Below are positions 35,597 through 43,720 of a stretch of 64,000 nt of DNA, piece after piece. The DNA is from JBQLZQ01 sp052168355 (GTDB lineage: Bacteria; Pseudomonadota; Alphaproteobacteria; DSM-16000; Inquilinaceae). Location of the stretch: contig JBQLZQ010000056.1 of NCBI GenBank assembly GCA_052168355.1, positions 186,001 through 250,000 of the forward strand. The letters are read 5' to 3'. The notes under the pieces are model-generated. The model had not been told where the DNA came from and ran no database searches. It saw only the letters and a list, made by a program, of their open reading frames with translations. The number at the start of each line of letters is the position of its first letter. Position 1 is the stretch's first letter. Position numbers and translations under genes: made by a program.

Positions 35597-36706
35597 TCAG
35601 GCCAGTTTCGCCAGCTTCCGATAGAAATCGTGGAAGACCGCGTCGCGATTGACGTCCTGCGCTTCCCGCATCAGGTGACGGTCGGCGGGATGGCGCCATC
35701 TCAGCGCGTCGTCCAGCCGGGGCGAAGGTCGCAGGTCGCTCGGCACCCAGTCCGGATCGAGCAGCCAGGCGATGTTGATCATGTCCCACACCACCCATGT
35801 CCGCCACGCGATATCGGTCACGCCTCGCTGCTTGTGGATCGGATTGTTGGTGTAGAGGTGATAGAGGTAGTCGCCGATCGCCCCCTTGCCGCGCACCCAT
35901 GTCTCCATATCGGGCAGTGAGATCTTGAGCTGCGCGCCGACATGATAGCCCGGCAGGTAGACGTGCGGGACACCGCAGTCGAACAGAAGCTGCGACGCGA
36001 GCCGGTCCTGCACGAGATTGAGCGAGGGCGCGTTGTCGAGATGGCTGTTCGAGGGATAGGCCGACGTCCAGACCACAACCATGTTGTGGATGATCTCAGG
36101 CGCCATCAGCAGCGCCGAGGCGACGTTGGTGACGCAGCCGATGGCCGCCACATAAAGCGGCCGGTCGGAGTATGCCAGCGCGCGCTCGACGATGTGTTCG
36201 GCCGCCGGCGTACGCAGCGGCGCATCAAGGGAGGTCAGGTAGCCTTCCGATCCGCGAAAAACGCGGTCGCCGGGGTCCATGCCAAGCTTTTCGTAGACCG
36301 TAAGGATCTCCCGGTAGCTCAGTTCCATCCCCTCGTCGGGCGGCGTGAAGGGCAGGCTAGCGGGGTCCGTGCCGACGCTCAGCAGCCCCTCGACCCAACC
36401 GCGGTACCGGGCGACGAGCTGCGCTTCCTCTGCCGTTCTGGGACCGCCCGCCTTGATTGCCTCGTGCACGGCCAGCAGTTCCGGCCGGTGATGCTGGAAC
36501 GAGAACGGCTCAGCGGTCACGCCCTCAAGCTCGATACGGTCCTGGGACATCAGCGTCCAGACCAGCGCGAACTGATCGTCGATCTCGTTCGCCGTGTCGG
36601 TGTCGAGGATCATGCGCACCGGGCCGGACGGCGGCTCCAGCAGGCGTCGCATCTCGCCCTCCGGCAGCGGATCGAAACGCTTCAGGATGCGGTCGGGGAC
36701 GGCCAT
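35597..36706 (-). CDS. Nucleoside hydrolase (inosine-uridine-preferring family)
   Basis: 369 residues. The calcium-binding fingerprint ILDTDTANEIDDQFAL (D35, D37, D43, D44) is intact. A later AAIGCVTNVASALL and the YHVGAQLKISL region fit the family. Such enzymes hydrolyse the N-glycosidic bond of ribonucleosides; the C-terminal part is longer than the roughly 310 residues usual for the family. ATG 36706 is preferred, with GGAGGA 10 nt upstream; an in-frame ATG at 36727 would precede that site. It is the last gene of a minus-strand series with a YnjB-type ABC transporter. Confidence 0.88.
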   Translation of the reverse strand: MAVPDRILKRFDPLPEGEMRRLLEPPSGPVRMILDTDTANEIDDQFALVWTLMSQDRIELEGVTAEPFSFQHHRPELLAVHEAIKAGGPRTAEEAQLVARYRGWVEGLLSVGTDPASLPFTPPDEGMELSYREILTVYEKLGMDPGDRVFRGSEGYLTSLDAPLRTPAAEHIVERALAYSDRPLYVAAIGCVTNVASALLMAPEIIHNMVVVWTSAYPSNSHLDNAPSLNLVQDRLASQLLFDCGVPHVYLPGYHVGAQLKISLPDMETWVRGKGAIGDYLYHLYTNNPIHKQRGVTDIAWRTWVVWDMINIAWLLDPDWVPSDLRPSPRLDDALRWRHPADRHLMREAQDVNRDAVFHDFYRKLAKLA

Positions 36707-36745
36707 GAGACTTGTTTCCTCCACCATTCAGTAAGCGCACGCATA

Positions 36746-37189
36746 TCAGCCGGCGGTGCCGGCCCGGGACTTGATGAACACCAGGCCGGCGCGCGCGTCC
36801 TCGACAGAGGCGAGGCTCTCGGCGGAACGGGCGAGCCGATCCGCCTTTTCTCCCGGCCGGAAATAGCCCCAGGGCACGAAGATAACCCCGGTCAACAGCT
36901 CGGAACCCAGTTTCGACACCGTCTCGACACCCCATCGAAGATAGGTCCGTCCGGCCTCCCGCACCGCCGGGTCGGCGCTGGCGACGTCATGCTCCGGCGA
37001 AAGACCGGTCGTGCAGGTCACCTCCAACTCCAGATCGCGGGTCAGGCGATACAGAAAGTCGATCTTCTCGTCGCTCATGCCGAGCAGCGAGATCTCGACA
37101 CCGTCGAAGCCCAGCGCCTTCACGCTACGGATGTGCGGCGTAATGTCCTCCGGCCACCGCGACAAGGCGACGTGAACGCCGCACTTCAT
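36746..37189 (-). pseudogene. Half-length sugar-phosphate isomerase/epimerase-like TIM-barrel gene
   Basis: 147 codons from MKCGVHVALSRWPEDITPHI. The first 120 residues match the start of xylose-isomerase-like TIM barrels (KALGFDGVEISLLG and VPWGYFRPGEKADRLARSAE). After that the chain ends with EDARAGLVFIKSRAGTAG instead of the second half of the barrel, where the metal site would lie. This looks like an internal deletion that kept the frame, since the family is usually 270-300 residues. Catalytic activity is unlikely. Confidence 0.55.
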
Positions 37190-37190
37190 G

Positions 37191-38255
37191 TCAGTCGGGC
37201 TCCCCCCCGGGCTCGGGCGGAAGCACCCAGAGTTTCTCGCTCGGAAACTGAAGGCCGATCTCGTCGCCCTCTGCGTAAGTCTTTGCCGTCTCGGCCGCTG
37301 CCACGACATGCACCGCGTGGTCGCCCACGCCGACCTTCAAGCGCGAATGGGTTCCCATATAGACTTGCGACGCGATCCGCCCGGTCACCGTATTCTTCTC
37401 GCCGACGGCGGCGATGCGCACATCCTCGGGCCGGATGCTGAGGATCCCCTCACCCTCGGCGACGCCGCGCGACGGCATATGAAACCGGCCGAGCGGACAG
37501 TCGAAGCTTCCGCCGCTGGTCCGGCCGGGGAAAAAGTTGATGCCGCCGAAGAAGGTCGCGATCCGGCGCGAGCGCGGCCGTTCGTAAAACGCCGTCGGCT
37601 CGTCATATTGCTGGAGCCGCCCGTCGAAAATCAGCGCGATCCTGTCGGCGAGCACCACCGCCTCTTCCTGATCGTGGGTTACGAAGACGGTGGTGATGCC
37701 CATCTCGTGCTGAATCTCGCGGATCAGGTCGCGCATTTCGAACCTCAGATGGGCGTCGAGGTTGCTCAGCGGTTCGTCGAGCAACAGCATCTTGGGCTGC
37801 ACGATCAGTGCCCGCGCCAGCGCCACGCGCTGTTGCTGGCCGCCCGACAGTTCGCTGGGGCGCCGATCCGCCAGCCCCGGCAGGCGTACGAGTTCCAGGA
37901 TTTCGCCAACGCGCTTTTCGATGACGCCGCGGTCCACACGACGCATCTTCAGCCCGAAACCCACATTCTGGCCGACCGACATGTAGGGAAAGAGAAGATA
38001 GTTCTGGAACACCATCACCGCGCCGCGTTTTTCCGGCGCGATGCCGAGGATGGACTGTCCGTCGAACCGGATATCACCCTCGGTAGGCTCTAGCAGTCCG
38101 GCGATCATCTTCATCGTCGTTGTCTTGCCGCAGCCCGACGGGCCCAGCAGCGCCGTCAGACTGCCGGTCTCCACGACAAGGTTCAGGTTCTCCACAGCTG
38201 CATCGGTCTGCCCCCGATAGCGCTTGGTGAGGTTCTCGATGGTCAGCCGCGTCAT
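37191..38255 (-). CDS. ABC transporter ATPase, PotA/UgpC-like
   Basis: 354 residues. Walker A GPSGCGKT near residue 38, Q-loop VMVFQNYLLFPYM, signature LSGGQQQRVALARA, Walker B LLLDEPLSNLDA, H-loop FVTHDQ, and a C-terminal TOBE domain with SIRPEDVRIAAVG. It serves the two permeases encoded just upstream in transcription order; its start overlaps the end of the second permease gene by 4 bp. Confidence 0.9.
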   Translation of the reverse strand: MTRLTIENLTKRYRGQTDAAVENLNLVVETGSLTALLGPSGCGKTTTMKMIAGLLEPTEGDIRFDGQSILGIAPEKRGAVMVFQNYLLFPYMSVGQNVGFGLKMRRVDRGVIEKRVGEILELVRLPGLADRRPSELSGGQQQRVALARALIVQPKMLLLDEPLSNLDAHLRFEMRDLIREIQHEMGITTVFVTHDQEEAVVLADRIALIFDGRLQQYDEPTAFYERPRSRRIATFFGGINFFPGRTSGGSFDCPLGRFHMPSRGVAEGEGILSIRPEDVRIAAVGEKNTVTGRIASQVYMGTHSRLKVGVGDHAVHVVAAAETAKTYAEGDEIGLQFPSEKLWVLPPEPGGEPD

Positions 38256-39115
38256 ACCTGCCCGAACCCACCCACGGCGCTGTTCTTGCCGGTCAGATAC
38301 CGCGCGGAGAGAAGCAGCACCAGAATGCCCGGCACGACGTAGATCATGCTGATCGCCCCGGTGATGTCGTTTCGCCCGGCGGTGGCGAAGTTGAACAGCA
38401 GCAGCGGCAACGTCACCACGCGGCCTCCCCCGATCAACAGGGTCAGGATGTACTGGCTCCAAGACACCAGAAAGGCGAAGAGCCCGCCGACGATGATGCC
38501 CGGTAGAATGGCCGGCAGGGTGACGTACCACCAAGTCCTGACCGGCCCGGCACCCAGCGACCGGGCTTGCGCCTCGAACGACGCGTCATAGTTGGCGAAG
38601 ACCCCGGACATCACCAACACCATGTAGGGAAGCGTGGGGATCAGGTGCACCAGCATGACGCCGACGCGCGTATTGGCGATGCCGTAGCGGATGAACAGGA
38701 CATGGATCCCGAGCACGACGGCGATCCCCGGCACGATGACCGGCGCCAGGATGAGAAGTTCGACCAGCGTCCTGCCGCGAAATTTGTGCTGCCCCAGCGC
38801 ACGCCCGGCCGGGACGCCGACGAGGATCGAAAGCAGCGTCGCGCCGGCGGATATCAGCGCCGTGTCCCAAAGCGACGCGATGACCCCCGACGTCGGCGAC
38901 AGCACATAGGACCATGCCCGCAGGCTTAGCTCCGCCGGCAGGACATCGGGGAAGAACCAGCTGTGGCTGAAGGACCAGATGAACAGCGGCACCATCGGCA
39001 GGACCAGCCAGCTCAAGAGCAGCGCGATGGACACCCAGCGGATAAAGACGTCACGATCCGCCCCGGGTGCCTTCGGGCGCCGAGGACTGGGTCTTCCCCG
39101 ATCGGCGATGGTCAT
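38252..39115 (-). CDS. ABC transporter permease, PotC/YnjC-like
   Basis: 287 residues, about six hydrophobic segments (WVSIALLLSWLVLPMVPLFI, then TLVELLILAPVIVPGIAVVL and others). The cytoplasmic coupling loop reads EAQARSLGAGPVRTW. ATG 39115 has AGGA 8 nt upstream; ATG 39121 is the alternative. It partners with the permease at 39150. Confidence 0.88.
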   Translation of the reverse strand: MTIADRGRPSPRRPKAPGADRDVFIRWVSIALLLSWLVLPMVPLFIWSFSHSWFFPDVLPAELSLRAWSYVLSPTSGVIASLWDTALISAGATLLSILVGVPAGRALGQHKFRGRTLVELLILAPVIVPGIAVVLGIHVLFIRYGIANTRVGVMLVHLIPTLPYMVLVMSGVFANYDASFEAQARSLGAGPVRTWWYVTLPAILPGIIVGGLFAFLVSWSQYILTLLIGGGRVVTLPLLLFNFATAGRNDITGAISMIYVVPGILVLLLSARYLTGKNSAVGGFGQV

Positions 39116-39149
39116 GCGCATGTCCTGTAGATCGTTATGGAAACATCCG

Positions 39150-40010
39150 TCATTCCGGGCGCAGATAGCGCCGGCTGAGATGCATGTACGCATAAACCAT
39201 CAGGCCGCTCATCACGGTGATCACCATCGCCATCGCCATCGCCTCCGGTCGCGCGGCGAGGTCGACGTCGGTGTAGCTGCGATAGGCGAGAACCGGCAGC
39301 GCCGCCGGGTGGTTTTGCCCGAGAAGATAGGGAATCTCGAACGCCCCGAAGGTGAAGGCGAAGACGATCACCGACGCCGACAGGACGCCGGGCAGGATCA
39401 GCGGCAACAGGACATAACGAAAGCGTTGCCAGCGATTGGCGCCCAGCGACTGGGCCAATGCTTCATAGTCCTGCCCCACCGATTGCATCACCGCGAGGAC
39501 GATGACGCCAATGAAGGGGATCTCCTTCCAGATGTATTGCAGGATGATGCCGATGGCGTACTCATCATAGATCAGCGCCGGGAAATCGTTGGTCCGCTCG
39601 ATGGCGCCCGCCGCATAGGCGATGCGGGCGAAAAAGCCGCTCTGCGAGAAGAGGTAGAGAATGCCGATCGCGCCGACGATGTGCGGGATCGTCAGATTGA
39701 GCTGAAACAGGAACGTGATCACTTTCTTGCCGACAAAGCTGTGCCGCAGCACCAGCGCAGCACCGATCGCCAGCACCGCCGAAATCACCGTCGAGGTGAA
39801 GGCGATGTGGAACGTGAGCAGGAAGGAAAGGAGGAAGTCCGAACTGGTCAGAACGTTTCTGTAGGCGTCCAGATTGGGCTCGGTCAGCCCGATGATCGGC
39901 ATGTAGTTGAAGCTGCGTGCGAGACCCAGAACCATGCCGCCCAGAAAAAGGACGACGATGACCGCCAGAGCCGGAGCCAACAAAAGGAAGATGCGCAACC
40001 GCTCCGACAT
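39150..40010 (-). CDS. ABC transporter permease, PotB/YnjC-like
   Basis: 286 residues with six or so hydrophobic segments beginning IFLLLAPALAVIVVLFLGG. The coupling loop EALAQSLGANRWQRF is typical. It follows the SBP gene by 77 bp, a gap that contains a stem-loop. In E. coli the two halves of YnjC form one polypeptide; here they are separate genes (this one and 38252). Confidence 0.88.
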   Translation of the reverse strand: MSERLRIFLLLAPALAVIVVLFLGGMVLGLARSFNYMPIIGLTEPNLDAYRNVLTSSDFLLSFLLTFHIAFTSTVISAVLAIGAALVLRHSFVGKKVITFLFQLNLTIPHIVGAIGILYLFSQSGFFARIAYAAGAIERTNDFPALIYDEYAIGIILQYIWKEIPFIGVIVLAVMQSVGQDYEALAQSLGANRWQRFRYVLLPLILPGVLSASVIVFAFTFGAFEIPYLLGQNHPAALPVLAYRSYTDVDLAARPEAMAMAMVITVMSGLMVYAYMHLSRRYLRPE

Positions 40011-40050
40011 CCGCTCGCACTCACTAGTGTCATGTTGACAATGGGACGAT

Positions 40051-40077
40051 GGACCGGCGGCGCGGAACCGCCGGCCC
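40051..40077 (-). promoter_or_regulatory. Intercistronic stem-loop after the SBP gene
   Basis: GGACCGGCGG and CCGCCGGCCC pair over 10 positions with one mismatch around a 7-nt loop, between the SBP stop and the first permease start. No U-tract follows. Confidence 0.55.
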
Positions 40078-40087
40078 GACACGGTCG

Positions 40088-41320
40088 TTACCGTCCGACG
40101 TTCTCGATCCAGCCCTTCTCGATCGCCGTCAGCCAGTCGGCGGTCAGCTCGGGCAGTGAGCGCTCCGCCAATTCGTCCTCGCCGACCACCGATGGGTGAC
40201 GCGGTATCGACTCGAACTGCGACGCCCAGTCCGAGGGTATCCTGGCCGGATCGAGCGCCGTGGTCACGCCCCAGACATCCGGCTGCGCCTTCTGGAACTG
40301 CGCCTCGGGAGAGATCAGATAATTGGCCAAGACCATCGCCGCGGCCTTGTTCGGCGAATTTCTCGGGATCGCCACATAGTGCACGTTGCCGATTGTACCG
40401 TCGTCAAGCGCGTAACTCGACACCGTGTCCGGGAACGTGCCGTTGATCACGTTGAGCCCGATCGAACTCGGTTCGTAGGTGATCGTGAAGTCGACTTCCT
40501 GGTTGGCGAAGAGCTGCGTTAATGCGGCCGAGTCGTTCGGGTAGGTATTCCCCTCGCGCCACAGCGACGGCTCAAGATCGTTCAATATGACCCAGGTCTT
40601 CTCCGAAACCTCGTCATAGAGCGCCTGATCGAAATCGCCGAGGAGGCGATCGACGCCACCGGCGGCGTGATAGAACACGTGGCGCACGAATACGCTGCCC
40701 GTGAAGTCCGGTGGCGCGGGATAGGTAAAGCGGCCCGGATTGGCCTTGATCCATTCGATCAGCGCCGGGATGGTGCGCGGCGGATCGTTGACGGTCGCCG
40801 TGTTGTAGCCAAGTGCCACCTGGGCGCGGCCCCAGGGCACCTCGCAGCCCTCCACGGCCGTCCCGAAATCGAACGCAACGGCTGAATCGTTCCAGTTGAT
40901 GTACCGATCGTTGGGAAGCATGTCGGTATAGCCGCAGAACAGGAGGTCGCCCTGCTTCATGGTCCGGAAATTCTCGCCGTTGATCCAGATCATGTCGACC
41001 GAGCCATTGTCGTCGACGCCGGCCTCGGTCTCTCCCAAGACGGTGTTGACCGCCTCGACCGTATCGTTAATGCCGACCCGGTTCAGGGTGATGTTGTACT
41101 GCTCCTTGACCCGCGACCCCACCCAATCGCTGACATAGGAGTTGATCGTGTCCGACCCGCCCCACATGAACCAGTTGACCGTGCCGCCGTCCGCCGCGGC
41201 GACGATCTGATCCCAGGACATCGCCAGCGCCTCGTCGCTCGACTGCGCCACCGCACCGCCCGCGACCAGGGTCGACATCGCCAAGACCGATCCGAAGACC
41301 AGTGAAGTTTTCGCCGTCAT
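40088..41320 (-). CDS. ABC transporter solute-binding protein, YnjB-like
   Basis: 410 residues. The Sec signal peptide TAKTSLVFGSVLAMSTLVAG is cleaved near AVAQSS. The start of the mature protein, WDQIVAAADGGTVNWFMWGG followed by INSYVSDWVG, matches the YnjB family of uncharacterised binding proteins; VPWGRAQVALGYNTA lies in the hinge region. GAGGAA precedes ATG 41320. The ligand is unknown; a nucleoside or its breakdown product is suggested only by the nucleoside hydrolase gene in the same series. Confidence 0.85.
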   Translation of the reverse strand: MTAKTSLVFGSVLAMSTLVAGGAVAQSSDEALAMSWDQIVAAADGGTVNWFMWGGSDTINSYVSDWVGSRVKEQYNITLNRVGINDTVEAVNTVLGETEAGVDDNGSVDMIWINGENFRTMKQGDLLFCGYTDMLPNDRYINWNDSAVAFDFGTAVEGCEVPWGRAQVALGYNTATVNDPPRTIPALIEWIKANPGRFTYPAPPDFTGSVFVRHVFYHAAGGVDRLLGDFDQALYDEVSEKTWVILNDLEPSLWREGNTYPNDSAALTQLFANQEVDFTITYEPSSIGLNVINGTFPDTVSSYALDDGTIGNVHYVAIPRNSPNKAAAMVLANYLISPEAQFQKAQPDVWGVTTALDPARIPSDWASQFESIPRHPSVVGEDELAERSLPELTADWLTAIEKGWIENVGR

Positions 41321-41379
41321 CAGTTCCTCCCTCGCTGTCTCCGGTTCGGGGCCGGGCGTCGGTCCGCATTTTATCGTGG

Positions 41380-42414
41380 TCAATGCCCGCTCGATCGTCG
41401 CTCCGACCCAGGTTCGTCCTCTGGCGCGGACGGGATGCGGCCCAGAATCCGATAGAGGTCCCGTTCCGCCGCGATCATCGGATGCGCCAGGTTTTCGGCC
41501 CTGGTCCTGTCGAATTCGGGACAGCCGGCCTCCTGCTCCGCTCGCCATGCCGAGGCGAACGCGCCGCTGCGAATGTTTTCGATGATGCCGGACAGGCGCT
41601 CCATATCCTTCGCCTCCACATCGGCCGGCATCTTCGACGTGACCTCCTGCCCGTACTGGCTGGTGCGCGAATGGAGCGGCAATTGCGCCCAGAGGCCAAG
41701 ATCGCGATAGGCCGTCGCGGTGGCGATCCCTTCGCCCGACGCATAAAGCTCCAGCAGCACCGCCTCCGGGCCGCACCCGGCGCCGACCAGCGCGTCGAAG
41801 AACCGGCGGATCGCGTAGAGCCCGCCCACCTGCTCGGCGAACAGGTCAATGATCGTCTCCTCCTCGAAGCTGGAAACGACGACGCCCATCTTTGTCGATC
41901 CGATGCCCTTGGCCAGCGCCAGTGTGCGTTCCAACGCGCGGCCGGTTGCGTCCTGCCCGACGGCGATCAGGCTGGGGTAACCCTCACCGTTGAGGAAATG
42001 ATCGCGCACGCCCTGCCCGATCATGCGCGGGGCGATCAACGCCACGTCGACCGGTGCCGGCGGGACAACATGGCGGAAGTGAACATTGTAGCCGCTGGCG
42101 AAGATCAGCATCGCCCCGTCGCCCAGCGCCGGCGCCACGCGGTCGGCATAGACTTGGGGCATGACCTCGTCGGGCACCAGGAGGAAGACGAGCGTGGCGG
42201 CCGCGACGGCGTCCTCCGGAGAGAGGACCTCGAACCCGTCCGCCGCCGCCTGCTCGGCGGAGGCGTCGTTGCGACTTCCGACAATGACGCGAAGCCCGTT
42301 GTCGCGCATGTTCAAGGCCTGCGACCGACCTTGGTTGCCGAACCCGATGATCGCGATCGTTTCATCCGCGATAACGCCGAGATCGGCGTCGTCGTCGAAG
42401 TACCATTGAGCCAA
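41380..42414 (-). CDS. Ketol-acid reductoisomerase-like protein (divergent IlvC homologue)
   Basis: 344 residues from a TTG start at 42414; GGAGG lies 10 nt upstream. The N-terminal Rossmann domain has GFGNQGRSQALNMRDNG near residues 24-40, as in class I KARI. The knotted C-terminal domain keeps the metal ligands D190 and E194 in ETIIDLFAEQ and PEAVLLELYASG. The conserved His of the KARI SHGFNI/AHGFNI motif is replaced by Ser107 (FASGYNVHF), which argues against normal acetohydroxyacid isomeroreductase activity. It leads the transporter/nucleoside hydrolase series, so a catabolic NAD(P)-dependent role is likelier than isoleucine-valine synthesis. Confidence 0.75.
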   Translation of the reverse strand: MAQWYFDDDADLGVIADETIAIIGFGNQGRSQALNMRDNGLRVIVGSRNDASAEQAAADGFEVLSPEDAVAAATLVFLLVPDEVMPQVYADRVAPALGDGAMLIFASGYNVHFRHVVPPAPVDVALIAPRMIGQGVRDHFLNGEGYPSLIAVGQDATGRALERTLALAKGIGSTKMGVVVSSFEEETIIDLFAEQVGGLYAIRRFFDALVGAGCGPEAVLLELYASGEGIATATAYRDLGLWAQLPLHSRTSQYGQEVTSKMPADVEAKDMERLSGIIENIRSGAFASAWRAEQEAGCPEFDRTRAENLAHPMIAAERDLYRILGRIPSAPEDEPGSERRSSGH

Positions 42415-42479
42415 GACCTCATATCCTCCCTGTTTCCGATGACGGTAAGCTTCAACGCCTACTCCGGTCAAATTTGTCT

Positions 42480-43230
42480 TTACCTATTGGTTGTATCGTA
42501 TTTTTGGCCAGTTGGTCTGTCAATCGGTCGGCCCCTACATCCGAAGGTATCGGCGACGTCGGACACTTCGCCCCAGCGGCGCGCCGGAATCATCATAAGG
42601 TATCCTTCTCGCTGTTCGGTGCCGATCATCGGATCGTCGAGAATGTTCATTTGCGTGCTCATTATACCGGGACAAATGGCGTTGACCCGGATGCCGCGCA
42701 GGCCGAGTTCGTCCGCGAACGACGAGGTCATCATCCGCACCGCGCCTTTCGACAGACTACACGCCGCGTAACCGCCCGTCCCCTGGAACCGGCAACACCG
42801 CCCATGTTGATGATGCTGCCGCGGCCTCGGTCGACCATCCGGCGCGCCGCCGCCTGCGTCCCGAAAAAGGTGCCGCGGATATTGATGTCGACGATGCGCT
42901 GAAAGGTCTTCTGCGTCGCGTCGAGAATCCCTTCCTTGATCAGGACGCCGGCGCTGTTGACCATGATCTCGATGCCGCCATTTCCTCCGCCGCGGCGACG
43001 GCCGCCTCGAGGTCGTGTGTGGAGGTCACGTCGCAACGCACGAACGCGGCCTGGCGGCCGACCTCGTCCCTGCTGATGGTGGGGTCGGCGGGCCGCCCTC
43101 CCTTGGCGCTTCGGCGATGTCGGCGAAAACCACCGTGGCGCCACGGCGCGCGAAAGCCAGCGCGATGGCCCGCCCGTTTCCGCTTCCGCCGCCGGTGATC
43201 ACCGCGGCCCCTGCCCTCAAGCAGCTTCAT
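42480..43230 (-). pseudogene. SDR dehydrogenase gene with several frameshifts
   Basis: A ribosome-binding site (GGGGGAGAG) and ATG 43230 start MKLLEG, after which the SDR sequence continues only by changing frame. AAVITGGGSGNGRAIALAFA (frame shifted by one extra G near 43206-43213) is followed by VGRQAAFVRCDVTSTHDLEA, then IMVNSAGVLIKEGILDAT with RGSIINMGGVAGSRG, then the YxxxK region and RMMTSSFADELGLRGIRVNA in another frame. The C-terminal glycine-rich end is lost near 42540. At least three frameshifts and a truncation indicate a dead gene. Confidence 0.75.
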
Positions 43231-43720
43231 TTGGCTCTCCCCCGCTCTTAGCCCCCGCCGCCTGGCGCAAGAAGGTCGGGACGGTCAGCGCGAAATGAGC
43301 ATTCTGGAGTCATCTTAACATATTCATAGCAAACTATCATCGTCCGCCATCCGGGCAGCGGGACGACCTCTCGGGACTCGTGGAAGGACATCCATGCCCC
43401 CGAGCACGCCTTTCGACGAGCATAGGACGAGCAAGGCGCGTCCGGTCGGCTTACGGCCAACTTGTTGGCGAAGTGGCGTGCGTTTTCAGGCGACAACCGC
43501 GTTGACAGGCCACCCGCGCCGTGGTGCTCTCCTGGTCGGCAAATCACGGGCGCAGGCGCGTGCGGCTTGGCTCGGGCTATATTCGGGCTGTACCGGACAC
43601 CAGCGAGCAATGGCTTGCTCCGAAACATTCGAAGGACCTTGAAGACCGCCGGATCGGCGCCGGTTTGCGAAGAATGAACATCCCATCAAGGCGATGTCTG
43701 TCACCCCGGGAGGAAGAACC
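43231..43720. other. Intergenic region without a recognisable gene
   Basis: 490 bp between the broken SDR gene and the SBP of region E. A short AT-rich patch (about 43312-43345) may be the former SDR promoter. No open frame here resembles a known protein. GGGAGGAAG at 43709-43717 is the ribosome-binding site of the next gene. Confidence 0.4.

Noticed and set aside
41380..42414. Naming the reductoisomerase homologue ilvC
   Set aside because: A conserved His of the family is Ser and the context is catabolic, so the symbol would mislead.
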